Shown: positions 1 to 11,500 of the stretch, one piece after another | How positions within the stretch are numbered: the stretch's first letter is position 1 | Layout of the letters: every line of letters starts with the position of its first letter | DNA from: Cavenderia fasciculata | Taxonomy: Eukaryota > Evosea > Eumycetozoa > Acytosteliales > Cavenderiaceae | DNA: 64,000 nt | Assembly: GCF_000203815.1 (NCBI RefSeq) | Contig: NW_004457737.1 | Coordinates: forward strand, 1,984,001 to 2,048,000 | Reading direction: 5' to 3' | Position numbers and translations under genes: made by a program | The notes under the pieces: model-generated | The model's database searches: none | What the model saw: only the letters and a program-made list of their open reading frames with translations | What the model was told of the DNA's origin: nothing

Positions 1-74
1 AAAGAAAGATATTTTTGATTAAAAACTTTGTTTGGAAATAGTATCTATTTTTAAATATTCAAAGTTATATTTAC

Positions 75-465
75 CTCTTCCTACTACAGTCAAGTCACGA
101 ATACTGATACCCATTTTCTTTGGCTTTGCACCATTGGATGCCAATTGTCTTTTGGAATCTTCAAAATAACGACGAAGTTTAAAGTCCTCCTCTGTTTCGG
201 CTGGACGACCTTCTAAATCACCATCATTTTCTAATCTATACCTTTCACTCTCCATTTCCAAATGAGCAGCCATTTTCTTAAAATCCCCTATACCTTTATC
301 TACATCTACTTGGCCATCTTCATCTGCTCCATCTTCACTATTATTATTATTATTATTATTATTTTGATTATTATTATTATTGCCTAATTGAATTTCTTCA
401 ATGATATCAAATTGATCATGATTATCGGTATTATTATTATTTTGTTCTTGTTCAAATTCGACCAT
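75..465 (-). CDS. PDR-type ABC transporter, subfamily G, first exon only
   Basis: This is the first coding exon of a gene that continues beyond the left edge. It reads from the ATG at 465 down to a splice donor (GTAAAT on the minus strand) starting at 74, giving 130 codons plus one base. The protein starts with an acidic Asn/Gln-rich stretch, then a charged region and ends with KKMGISIRDLTVVGR. From memory, this segment resembles the start of dictyostelid full-length ABCG (pleiotropic drug resistance type) transporters, just before the first nucleotide-binding domain. Such proteins export small molecules across membranes using ATP. No Walker motif or membrane segment is in view, so the family call rests on the N-terminal resemblance alone. 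The subfamily member cannot be named. Confidence 0.7.
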
Positions 466-1881
466 TTTTTTGTTATTGATATTGATTGATTTAATATATA
501 TATTTAAAAATTAATTATTGTATATATATTATGTGAATGAAAAATTATTATTTATATGTATATATGTTATATGTGTTTGAATATTATTATTATTATTATG
601 ATTATGATTAAAAAATTAAATTATTATTATATTATTAATTAATTAAACTTATATATATAAATCAATTAACTTAAATTATGTCTATTTACAAATAAATGAA
701 ATATATAAGTTAATGATGAATTAGATGTGTGATTCGTTTGGGTTTAAATAGTTCCCGGTACCTTGGATTAGAAGACGATTCATTTGGTTCATTGGCTTCA
801 CTAGAATTTGTCGTAATTCTGACAATCAATGATATTCATGAAGCATTCATCATTAAATTGGATCAACTACATAATGGTAGGGGGGGGTGGAGGTAAGATG
901 ATGGTGGGGGGGTTAAGAGAACACAGCGATTTACGTTTCAGACTAGAGTAGTGCCAATTTAAAAATAAGCACAGAGGGAGCTGTCTGAAGAGAGAGGGGT
1001 GCAATGTCCCGGTCGACCCACTCGAGTAGTAGGTGATTAGCGCGATCCATCCGATTTAGGCAATAGAGGTTGAGAACTTTGCAGGAATTCATCTTGGCAA
1101 GAGAACAGAAGAAGCAAAAGAGCTAAAAAAAAACTTTAGTCTTCTTAGAACGACCTTCGTATCGTACTATGCAACTTTTGATTTTTCATTCAGTTTTCTG
1201 AATATGAGAGAGAGTGAGACAGTAACGAATTTAAGTTCCCTTCCTCCCCCTTTCCTTCTTTACAAATTATATAATTGTTATACACACCCCATAATGAGAG
1301 AGAGAGAGAGAGAGTTGAACGATCTCTTCTTCCCCTCTCTAATTTCATTTACCCACATGTTAGGTGTACATACACACACATTGAATGTGTGTATTTGATT
1401 CTAGAAACCGAAAGAGAGAGAGAGATGTTAATCAATATTGATTTAGTTTGTTAGTTCTCATCCCATCTGTTGTTAAGTATCTACCTACTTCTTTGTAGTG
1501 TATATGGGGGTTAGTTAGGGTAGAGCGTCAATTAATTACGATCAGATGATCTGAACGAAGTGAACCATACATAGGGATATGTCCTTTCATTTGATGTTAC
1601 ATTCTTGTTGTTGTTTGTTTGCATTCATCATCATTAGCATATTCTATCTTCTCTATACCATCTGATCTTTCTATCTTTATTCGAATAGAATATTATAGCT
1701 TTAAAGAGATACAAAAAGAAGGAAGAGAGAGGTTCATTGGACACGAACTTATGATGACAACTACCTCACAAAAAATTGGGAGAAAAAAAGAGGTGAAGCG
1801 ACACCTGACCTCGCTGGTTAAAGATCAGATAAGATTCATTTGACAGAAAACAGATACAGAATAGTAATAACAAGATAAAAG
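466..1881. other. Intergenic region, divergent promoters plus a G-rich stretch
   Basis: This lies between the ABCG start (-) and COX17 (+). The first 250 bp are AT-rich simple sequence typical of a dictyostelid promoter. From about 740 to 1110 the composition is clearly richer in G and C, with G runs of 8 (880-887) and 7 (906-912), and no open frame that looks coding. GA/CT repeats occur near 1205-1225, 1291-1313 and 1412-1425. The short open frames here read through simple repeats and lack recognisable domains. Confidence 0.6.
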
Positions 1882-2091
1882 ATGAGCATTGAAGTCAACG
1901 CAGTTCAACCAACTACTACCTCTACCCCAGTTGTAGAGGCTGCTGCTGCACCAAAGAAGAAGATTTGTTGTGCTTGTCCAGAGACTAAAAAGATCAGAGA
2001 CGAGTGCATTCTACAGAATGGTGAAGACAAGTGTTTCCAATTCATCGAGGCTCACAAGGTTTGTCTCAGAGCTGAAGGTTTCGATATCTAA
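1882..2091 (+). CDS. cox17: Cytochrome c oxidase copper chaperone COX17
   Basis: A 69-residue single-exon protein. COX17 carries Cu(I) in the mitochondrial intermembrane space and hands it to SCO1 and COX11 for assembly of cytochrome c oxidase. The sequence shows the family's Cys-Cys-x-Cys copper site (C29, C30, C32) and the twin Cx9C pattern: C32 to C42 and C51 to C61, with the conserved CPETKK and FIEAHK.C segments. The twin Cx9C fold is oxidised by the MIA40 import route, so no cleavable presequence is expected, and none is seen. The first 25 residues are a Thr/Ala/Pro-rich variable tail. Length matches the family. The ATG is preceded by an A-rich leader, as is usual in these genomes. Confidence 0.95.
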   Translation: MSIEVNAVQPTTTSTPVVEAAAAPKKKICCACPETKKIRDECILQNGEDKCFQFIEAHKVCLRAEGFDI

Positions 2092-2096
2092 ACATA

Positions 2097-2100
2097 CAAC

Positions 2101-2157
<57 letters not shown>
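2097..2157 (+). repeat. (CAA)n trinucleotide repeat in COX17 3' UTR
   Basis: A run of about 20 CAA units begins a few bases after the COX17 stop codon. It would encode poly-Gln, poly-Asn or poly-Thr if translated but sits outside the coding frame. CAA/AAC repeats are common in dictyostelid genomes, both in genes and in untranslated regions. Confidence 0.85.
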
Positions 2158-4810
2158 CGATATCCTCCAAAGAAGAAGACGAAACGAGACAACAACAACA
2201 TTATTTATTTGTAAAAAGCAACGATCACAGTAATAATACACAAAACATGTACATAATCTTAATAAATGGTTTGATTTTTAAATAACCGTATATCCCTTCT
2301 TCCTCGATCATCCTCTTCCTCTTCCTCCTCTGACAAAACACACGATACAATAAATCTTTCATCATAATTATCTTTATCTTTCTTTATAATCCAATCAAGA
2401 TTGATGTACATTCCATTGATGTACAAAGAATTCTTACGTTGGTTCATTGGCAAAACCAATTATAGGTAGATTAATTAAAGGGGGGGTGTTAATCGCCACA
2501 ATGATGGTCATACTGGGTTGAGAACAGTGAGAGTGAGAGAGAGAGAACTCGGTGAAAATTGGTGTATCGAAAAGAACAAGAAGCAGATTCTCAAGTCGTC
2601 TTGTCTCTTTGACGATATTCCAAAATATTATTATTTTGTTTTTCGACATTGGCTGCAAAGATCTACTGATGAGAGTCGGGGCGGCTTTGGTGGGGTACCC
2701 CAACCACACACACGAGCATCTTTGTCATCATCCACCAAAAGAGAATCCATTCTTCAAGAAGAAACGACAACCAACCAACCAAACCAACAATCTCAAACCA
2801 TTATTTAAAAAACTTATCTTTGAATTATTTGCCCATCATCAACAATCAATCAATCAAATTAATAGTCTTACTTACACATCTAGAACCCCACAAACCCACA
2901 AACCCACAAAAAAGACAATATCTTTTCTCTCAACAATACACAGAACAACAGAACAGAACACAACCCAACTTGGCATTAGCACTTGACGCAGACGACAAAC
3001 CCTTATTTATTAATCTCTCTCTCAATACTACTACTACACAAGTTAGTTTTAAAGTTATAGTTATATTGGTAGGTTTAAAGAACTTCAGATTATAATCTGT
3101 TTGTTGGCATGAATGATCATCACCTTTGGTAGTGATCGACGGTTGTCTACAAATATATCTTCACCCCTTTTTCACCTTTGTGTCACCTGATGGTATACCC
3201 CACTGTTGTCAACAATGTGAGTGTGTGTATGTGTGTATGTGTGTATATGTGTGTGTGTATATGTGTGTGACCAATACCAACAACTAGAAGCATAGAAGAA
3301 GAAGAAGACAGTGGAAGCAGCTTGGAGAATGATGATGATGATGAATATTTGAATGGCTCATGTCATTACATCAAAGGAACAGAAGAATCATCCCTCCCCA
3401 CTCACTCACTCACTCACCCACTCACACACACACTACCTTCCAACAACGATGACATCCGTTGGTTTATTTATAAATCGAAAACTGAACTTATGTTATTGAT
3501 CAACATAATAACAATACATTTATAAATACATAATTCATCCTCACTACACTATTGATTTATCTTATCGTTCAAAGAAGAAAAAGAACTATATATCACAAAT
3601 AGTAAATAATTATATATCTTTAACAGTAAATATATATATAATAATTAGTTTAGTAGTTGGTCACCCACAATTGTGTCAGTCAAGTCATTCACATTCATTG
3701 TTCATATATAATACTTAAAAGTAACAATTAATAATATTGTTGTTATTTTATTTGTTGGTGGGAGTTTATATGTTTGTGACGAATTGCCATCTAGATAGAT
3801 AGGGTTGAGTCTACGCAGTATTTTAAACTCAATATATTAGGTAGACACCACCAAAAACAACAACAACAACAACAAAAAGGGGAATCTGTAGATCCCATCC
3901 TGCTCATTCATTCTCATTCCAAAACCAATTTCATAATTATTATTTTATTTTTGATGAAAAGAAGCAATACTCAACAATACAAAGGAAAGAGAAGAAAAGA
4001 AAAGAAGCGAACCATCTTCTCTGCTCCATCCATCCATCCATCAACTTGACTACTACATTATAAAATATATTATTTATTTATACTTTTTAATGCAACATTT
4101 AATAACAATAATAATCAGTCACAATACATTATTATTATTATTATTATTATTGTCTTCTCTCTCGATAAGGTAGATATTATTATGACTGAATGAAAAACCA
4201 GATATTTCTTTTTATGGATGTAGTGGTGGTGTTTGTGTAGTCATTCAATTGAAAAACCAAAAGAAAAAGAAAAAAAAACCTTTTAATCTCAAATATATAT
4301 AATAGAGAGAGAGAGAGAGAGAAGAGATAAGAAAGATAAAGAAGGAATAGAAACTAAAACTAGAATATATTGTTGGTTTATTCAATGTAAATTTACAATA
4401 TTTATATTTATTTCATCCATCCATCCATTCCATTCACATCCATTCGTCCAAGTTGTGTCCAACCGTTTCATTTCATTCGTTTCCCACCCCAATCTTTTAT
4501 TCCTTCCAATTTACCCCCCTTTTTTTATTCCCTATCCTCATCCTCATCCTCCGCAATCTTCAAATATATTTTTTGAATCATTTGATACTAATCCATAATA
4601 TCCTCTCTTTTTTTGTCATTTTACAACCCATTTGACATATATATATAGGTAGCCAAGCAATATTAATATTAATAGTATTATTTATATTGATCTTCACACA
4701 ACCAACCAAACAAACAAGAAAGAATCATTCATTCATTCATTCATTCATTCAAAATTTTAAAGTAGTTTTGCATATATACATATATATATAATCAGAGTCT
4801 AATCATCATC
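2158..4810. other. Intergenic region with simple repeats
   Basis: A long stretch between COX17 and glutamate-cysteine ligase. It holds (GTGTAT)n near 3220-3270, CTCA repeats near 3405-3430, TTA runs near 4130-4150, GA repeats near 4305-4322 and TTCA repeats near 4727-4750. A 12-bp palindrome TGGGGTACCCCA sits at 2691-2702. Several short open frames exist on both strands, but they are mostly low complexity, overlap one another and show no domain. The last few hundred bases presumably carry the promoter and leader of the ligase gene. I see no RNA gene. Confidence 0.55.
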
Positions 4811-6824
4811 ATGGGTTTCATAGCAGAAGGAAATACATTAAATTGGGATGACGCACAAAAACATGTAGCTTATATCAAGGAACATGGCATCATTCAATTC
4901 TTACACATTTATAATAATAACAAGGATCGTATGAACGATCAATTCAAATGGGGTGATGAAGTCGAATACATTCTTGTCAGAAAGGACAAGGAAACTGGTG
5001 AAACTAAATTATCTCTAAGATCTCATGAAATATTAGATATCCTTTTAATACAAGAAAAGAAGGATCCAAAGTATGTTAAAAAGAAAGAAAGAAAAAGAAA
5101 GAAAGAATGAATACTTATTTCCTTTTACTTTTACTTTTTGTTTATTATTAGTAATTGTGAATTTTTATGGAGACCTGAATATGGTAGATTTATGGTTGAA
5201 GGAACACCAGGTAAACCATATGTTGGATTGGGAAGACAATTATTATCGATCGAGGATAGTTTGGTGAAACGAAGACAAGAGGTTGTCAAATACTTGAAAC
5301 AAGACGAACATATATTGACATTTGCAGCATACCCACGTATGGGAACCAAGAATTTCACCAATCCACCAGGAGAGACGAGAGGAAAGGTTGCAGAGTCACA
5401 ATTCCTTCCAGATACAGTGATCAACCCACACTTTCGTTTCAGTACGTTGACGGCCAACATTCGTCAGCGTCGTGGTAAGAACGTGTCAATCAATATTCCA
5501 ATGTTCCGTGATACCAATACACCAGCCTATCTCGACCACCAAACCTATGTATCACCATCCAAGAGTGCAACCGACCCATACAACCAACCATACAATATCT
5601 ATATGGACGCAATGGGGTTTGGTATGGGCAACTGTTGTCTTCAGACTACCTTTCAATTGTCAAACATTGAAGAGGCTCGTTCAGTCTATGACCAGCTTGC
5701 CGTTCTCTCGCCACTCTTCCTTTCACTTACAGCTTCCAGCTCTATATTCAAAGGCTATCTTTCAGATATCGATGTAAGATGGACTGTTATTTCACAATCG
5801 GTCGATGATAGAACCGATGAAGAGTTGGGTGTCAAGCCATTGAATCAATCGAAAATGGTCATTAACAAATCGAGATACGACTCGATCGATAGTTATATTT
5901 CAAGAGGATCATCGCTACGATCGGAATACAATGATTTGAATTTAGTCTACGACAAGGATATTTATAAACAATTGATTGATGGAGGCATCGACGAATTGTT
6001 GGCCAAACACTACGCACATTTGTTTATTCGTGATCCTTTGGTCATCTACTCGGACAAGATCACCATCGACGACGCCAAAAACGCCGATCACTTTGAAAAC
6101 ATACAATCTACCAATTGGCAAACCGTCCGTTTCAAGCCACCTCCACCACACAGTGATATTGGATGGCGTGTTGAATTCCGTCCAATGGAAGTCCAACTCA
6201 CCGACTTTGAAAACGCAGCATTCATTGTATTTGTTTCCATCATTCTCAAAGCCATCTCGGATCTAAAATTAAATTTCTATATTCCAATCTCAAAGGTCGA
6301 TGAAAATATGAAAACTGCTCATACTCGAAATAGTATCAATGTTGGTAAATTCTATTTTAGAAAATCTTTAAATGGTAAATTAACAAAATCAAACAAATAA
6401 TATTATTTTTGATATTAATATTTTTATTTCTTTTATTTATTTATTTCTTTTATTTTTAGGATCATCACCAAATACAGGAAATGTTGAAAATGAATATGAA
6501 TTAATGACTATTAATGAAATATTTAATGGAAAGGGTAATGATGATTTTGTTGGATTAATTCGTATTATCAAGGATTATATTACTTCTTGCAAGTTTGACG
6601 ATGAGACCAATACCTTGCTCAGCAAGTATCTATCATTCATCTCTAAACGTGCATCGGGTGAGCTTCTCACAATGTCAAGTTGGACTAGAAAGTTTGTAGA
6701 CTCGCATCCAGACTATCTCCACGACTCTGTTGTTTCTCAAAAGATTCAAGATGATTTGATTCAAGCCAGTGTAGATATTGTCGAAGGTAGAAGAAAGGAA
6801 CCACAATTATTAGGTGATTTTTAA
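4811..6824 (+). CDS. gcsA: Glutamate-cysteine ligase catalytic subunit
   Basis: Three exons (4811-5070, 5152-6374, 6460-6824) give 615 residues, near the eukaryotic family length. The enzyme joins glutamate and cysteine with ATP, the first and rate-limiting step of glutathione synthesis, in the cytosol. Family landmarks are visible: FKWGDEVEY near residue 52, the WRPEYGRFMVEGTPG segment after the first junction, MDAMGFGMGNCCLQTTFQ, and GWRVEFRPMEVQLTDFENAA in the C-terminal third. This is the eukaryotic GCS family (GCLC type), not the bacterial GshA type. Both introns are short, AT-rich GT..AG introns and the frame is kept through both. The C-terminal exon is helical and typical. No regulatory subunit gene lies nearby. 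The gene symbol follows Dictyostelium usage. Confidence 0.96.
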
Positions 6825-7824
6825 ACAAACAAACAATAGAATCAACAAAATACTCATCATTTAAGAAATAATAATAATAACAAATAATAATAATCATCAT
6901 CATCGCATTTCTAAAGAAATAATAATAATAATAATAATCATGATATTAAAAATAATTAATATTAATAATGACATGGATATTTTTTTTATGGTTTAAAAAA
7001 AACTATCCAAGTACAATTAATAATATTAATAATAATAATAATAACCCTCACATATACACACACCCTCATATAAACCATCCACCACCATCACATTATTTAA
7101 ATAAATTAAAATGTATTATAATTAGTAATTATATAATTTTAACAACCACACATTAAATAATCATCTCATCTCTTCAGTCAATCGCTCCCCCCATCTTTCA
7201 AGATATGTATCTTTTCCTGAAACAAGGACAGTCTATAGTCGAATTGACTAAAATATATTAATATCAACCATTCCATTCTTTCTTTTTGAAATTGAATGGG
7301 AAATGGGAGGGGGTGGATGATTGTCTGTTTTTTAAAACTGTAAAAGATGTCTAAAGACAAGATAAGATAAGATGGAGATTGAGATAATGGAGATCGGCGT
7401 TTGAGAGATTGTGTAGCTTACATACATACGGTCCGGTTCTTAAATTTAGTTGTAGCAATTAAATATTTTATAGTATAATAATATTATTACACAGCACAGA
7501 CTGGTCAAATTGACCAAACCTAACATTTACCCAAGGATTAGTAGTCAGAGTGTCGCTATGTTGTGCTATACCAATGCCATAGTGGTGGTGAGGGTTTAGA
7601 TTGAGATTTCCAGATCCCATTGCCACACTCCTCCTCCTCCTCCTCTTCCTCAACAAAAAGTCTAGTCTCTCATATTTTATGTTGCGTATGACAATTATGA
7701 AATGTCAACCAAAGACTATAAATAGTTGAGAATAATGTCAATTATAAAATCATCAAATCAAAACAACAACAATTTAAACTAAATACCAATTAAATTAAAT
7801 CCCCAACCAATTCCAATTCTAAAA
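6825..7824. other. Intergenic region, AT-rich
   Basis: Between the ligase stop and the small secreted protein. It begins with AAT/TAA repeats (6867-6950, 7018-7043) that probably belong to the ligase 3' end. I see no coding signal or RNA gene. The promoter of the next gene lies at its right end. Confidence 0.6.
7717..7724 (+). promoter_or_regulatory. TATA-like element upstream of the secreted Cys-rich gene
   Basis: TATAAATA lies about 100 bp before the ATG at 7825 and is followed by an A/C-rich leader with no other ATG in a good context. The spacing fits a core promoter, but AT-rich DNA produces such matches by chance, so this is only a candidate. Confidence 0.4.
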
Positions 7825-8118
7825 ATGAACAAGTTCACCATCTTATTAGTCGCCATCGTCGCCATGCTCTTTGTTTCAATGGCCTCTGCCACCTACGAAA
7901 TGCACTGTGGTAACTGCATCTCCAATGCTCACAACAACTATGTCAGATGTATTACCGACGGTAACTCTCACCAAAACGTAAGAAACTCTAAAAAAAAAGA
8001 ATTTATTAAATGAATCAAATCAAATCTAACACCAACCATTCTCTTTTAATATATATAGTGTCTTACCAACCTCCACAACAACCTCATGCCATGCAGATCC
8101 CACGGTTGCATTTGCTAA
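7825..8118 (+). CDS. Small secreted Cys-rich protein
   Basis: Two exons (7825-7977 and 8059-8118) give 70 residues. Residues 1-22 form a clear signal peptide: a Lys near the start, a hydrophobic core, and an ASA motif before the likely cleavage site. The mature peptide of about 48 residues holds seven cysteines, in an early CGNC pair, two single cysteines, and a C-terminal C-x4-C-x-C cluster ending the protein. Without splicing the frame would end in a Lys-rich tail, so the GT..AG intron is needed for the Cys-rich end. I do not recognise the family. Small secreted Cys-rich peptides are common in dictyostelids. An odd cysteine count would leave one free for dimerisation or for a metal. The function is unknown. 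Confidence 0.75.
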
Positions 8119-8588
8119 ATAAATGATTTAGAGTCATCCAGCATACTCTCTAACTCTATTCCATTGCAAAAACAAAATGTTAAATAAAATCAACATTCAT
8201 TTACAATGTTAATGGTTCATGATATAATCCTTCTCCCCCTCCCTCTCTCTCTCTCTTTGTTCTAGAATCTACTTTTAATTTAATTAATATGTGTGTTCCA
8301 TTTAGAAATTGATTCGGCAACTCCCATTTCCAAAGGGTGCAAATTTAATCAGCAAACTATAAGTTTGAAAAAGCCACTGAATCCTCTTGAAAGATTTTTT
8401 GACAAAGACACACACTTACTATAAACTTTCATTTCTAGTTTTGTTATTTTAGTATCTCTTCTTTTCATTTATTATTTATTATTTATTTATTTATTATTTA
8501 TTATTTATTTATTTGTACACAATCTATATATTATAATATAGTAGTAGAACTAGAAGAGGTGGAGATATAGATAAGATTTATATTAATC
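8119..8588. other. Intergenic region
   Basis: This separates the secreted peptide gene from the large LIM gene. It contains a CT repeat (about 8241-8256) and TTTA repeats (about 8468-8512), with no coding or RNA signal. The promoter of the LIM gene is presumably in the right half. Confidence 0.6.
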
Positions 8589-11500
8589 ATGTCAAATACT
8601 ATACCATCGGTCAATGATGGAGAGTCGAAGACCAAACTATTGAAATCGTTAAAGAATGAGATTATAGAACTCAAGTTGCAACAGCAGAACCACAAGACAC
8701 ACCAAGACACGTTGGAGCAGGGTTTGAAGCAGCTCGACGCTGTGCTCAAGCAGCAGGCTGGTCAGCTCAACGATGAAAAGGCGACACGTGCAAAGATCAC
8801 TGGCTGGATCAAGGATAATCTGGGACCAGACTTGTCGGTTGTCATGGAGATGGTGGAGAGTCGGTACGTTGCGTCACTCGAGGACAAGCTCAAGACGCTG
8901 TACCAGATGCTTGATCGCAAGATCCGAGACAATGAAGAGGGTGCCGAGCGCAGATACGGCAGCCAGCTGACACTGCTCACATCGCAGGTACGCGACAACT
9001 ACTCGTCTCTCAACGAGGCTGTGCGTAGTACATCGAGCACGCTGAATGAAGCGATACGCACCAACTCGAACCAAGTCAAGGACGTATCGTCTGATATGGA
9101 CGAGCGTATTCTGTCGGTGGACCAACGCATCAAGGCCACTGAAGCAGCACTCGACAAGAAGTTCTCGGCCAGTAACCTGTCATTTGACCAACGTCTACGT
9201 GCTAGTGAAGGTGTGTTTGACCAAAAACTATCGAGTACCTATGCATCGCTCGAGAGTCAGATATCAATCGGCGAATCCAACTCGGACAAGAAGTTGACCA
9301 GCTTGGGCAACTCGTTTGATACGCGTCTCATCACTGCATCCAATACACTCGATGCCCGTATTACCGCTGGGTCAACTGTGCTCGGTGCACGTCTCGACAG
9401 CGTTGTTGGCACGTTACTCCAACGTCTCGAGGGGTACAGTAAAGAGTTGCGCAGTGAATTCAACGCAGTCACCGAGAAAGAGGCTGCACGTGTAGTACGT
9501 CTCTTTGACAAGATGGCTGTAGAGATTGCACAGGTGCGATCGGCCTTTGCCGACGAGTGTCGTCGTATCGAGGAGGCTGTCGAACGTGCCTCTCAAAAGG
9601 ACCGCGAGTTTGTCACTGACCACGTGTCGACTGCTATCGCCGACCAATGGCGTAGCTCCCAACTCCCCATCGTCAACAATCTCGCCAGCACATACTCGCG
9701 CAACGAAGGAAAGCGTGTCAGCGAGGATTTGACCGTCTTTGTACGTTCCGAAATCAACCAACTTCAATTCGAGTTTGAGCAACGTCTCAAGACCGATCTT
9801 CAAAAGCTACGTTACGAGCTCACCTCACTCATCAACCAAAAGGCAGAGACACTACACGACGAACAAAAGGATTTCCTCAAACACGAACGTATTCTCCGTG
9901 AAGAAGATAGAAAATATTTGGAAGCTCTCAAACAATCCATCTTTTCATCACTCAAAGAAGCAAAGATTGAAAGAGAACAATTATCAAATCAAGTTAACCT
10001 TTTATTAAAGGAAAAGAATGATTCTGCTGGTATGTATGAAACATAAAGAAAACAACAACAACAAAACATACTTCTTGACTCTTTTATTAACCATTCCATT
10101 TGCTTATTTTAGAACTAGTATTCGAAAAACAAATGGAAAGTGGAAATACTTTACTTAAACATAATGAAGAGTTATTGTCAAAGATGGAAGAAGCTAGAAA
10201 GACACGTTTGAGAGAGATGGAGGAGAGTGAGGAAAAGATTAGAGCTCAAAAGGAACAATTGGTCCGTGAAAAGGAGGGATTGGAGCAACTCAACACCCAA
10301 CAAAAGGACAATGAGGAAAAGTTGATGTTGGAACAATTGAAACTCGAGAATCTCCAGAGAAAGAAAGAGATGGAGGAACGTAATCGTCAACGTGAAGAAG
10401 AACGTCAAAAAGAGATTGACGAACTACTTGAAAAGCAAAAGCTTGCTGAAAAGGAGTTGGAACAACACAGACGCGAGAAACAACAACACAAGGAGCAACT
10501 CGAACGTGAAGATCGTGACCGTGTCGCTAGAGACAAGGAGAGAGAAGAGGAGAAGCGTCAAGACGCCGAACGTCGTCGCAAGCAACAAGAAGAGGACTGG
10601 AAGCGCAAGGAAGAAATCTACGAAGAAGAGAGAAGAGCTGAAAAGGACCGTCAACGCGAGTTGCAAGAGCAACGTGAAGCCGAGATTGCCAAGCTCCTCG
10701 TCGAGGAAAATGAAAAGAGAAAGCAGGTAGAAGACCAGATCCGTGCTGAAAAGGAAAAGACATTGGCACTCGAAAAGGTACTCGAACAAGAGCGTGTCAA
10801 ACAAGAAGCCGAAAAGAAAGAGATCCAACAACAAAAGGAAAGAGAATTGGCCTTGCACAGACAGCAAATGGAAGAGGCAGAGACCAAGAGAAAGTTGCAA
10901 GAAGCCAGCGACAAGAAGCAACAAGACGAACAAGACAAAAAGAGACGTGACGAAGAAGACGCTGAAAAGAAGAGATTGGCAGCTGCTCAAGAAGAAATCG
11001 ACCAAAAGAGAAAACAAGAAAAGGCTGACAAAAAGAAAAAGGAGCAACAACTAGAACAAGAACAAGAACAAAAGAGAAAGCAACAAGAGGAAGAACTTGA
11101 AGAACAAAAGAGAAAACAACAACAACAAGACCTTGAAACAAAGAAAAAGGAAGAGAAAAAGGCTGAAAAGAAAAGACAATTGGAAGAACAAGAGGAAAAG
11201 GAAAAGGAAAAGGAAAGAAAGAGACAAGATGAGGCTGATAGAAAACAACAACAAGAAGAAGCTGATAGAAAGAAAAAGGAAGCTGATGCCAAACAACAAG
11301 AAAAGGAAAAGAAAAAGAGACAACAACAAGAACAAGAAGAAAAGGAGAGAAAGAGACAAGAAGAGGCTGATAGAAAGCAACAACAAGAGGAAGCTGATAG
11401 AAAGAAAAAACAAGAGGAAGAAGAGAAAAAGAAGAAACAACAACAACAACCACCAAAACAAACTCGTGGTGCCCTTCCACAAACCCCTCCTGTAAAGGAA

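Noticed and set aside
1283-1291. CCCCATAAT, similar to the upstream element of dictyostelid small RNA genes
   Set aside because: Only a partial match, and I saw no stem or class I RNA motif downstream.
1204-1843. Two short plus-strand frames before COX17
   Set aside because: Built on GA/CT repeats; no domain.
2434-3095. Overlapping short frames of 70-145 residues on both strands after COX17
   Set aside because: Mutually exclusive, low complexity, no domain or splice partner.
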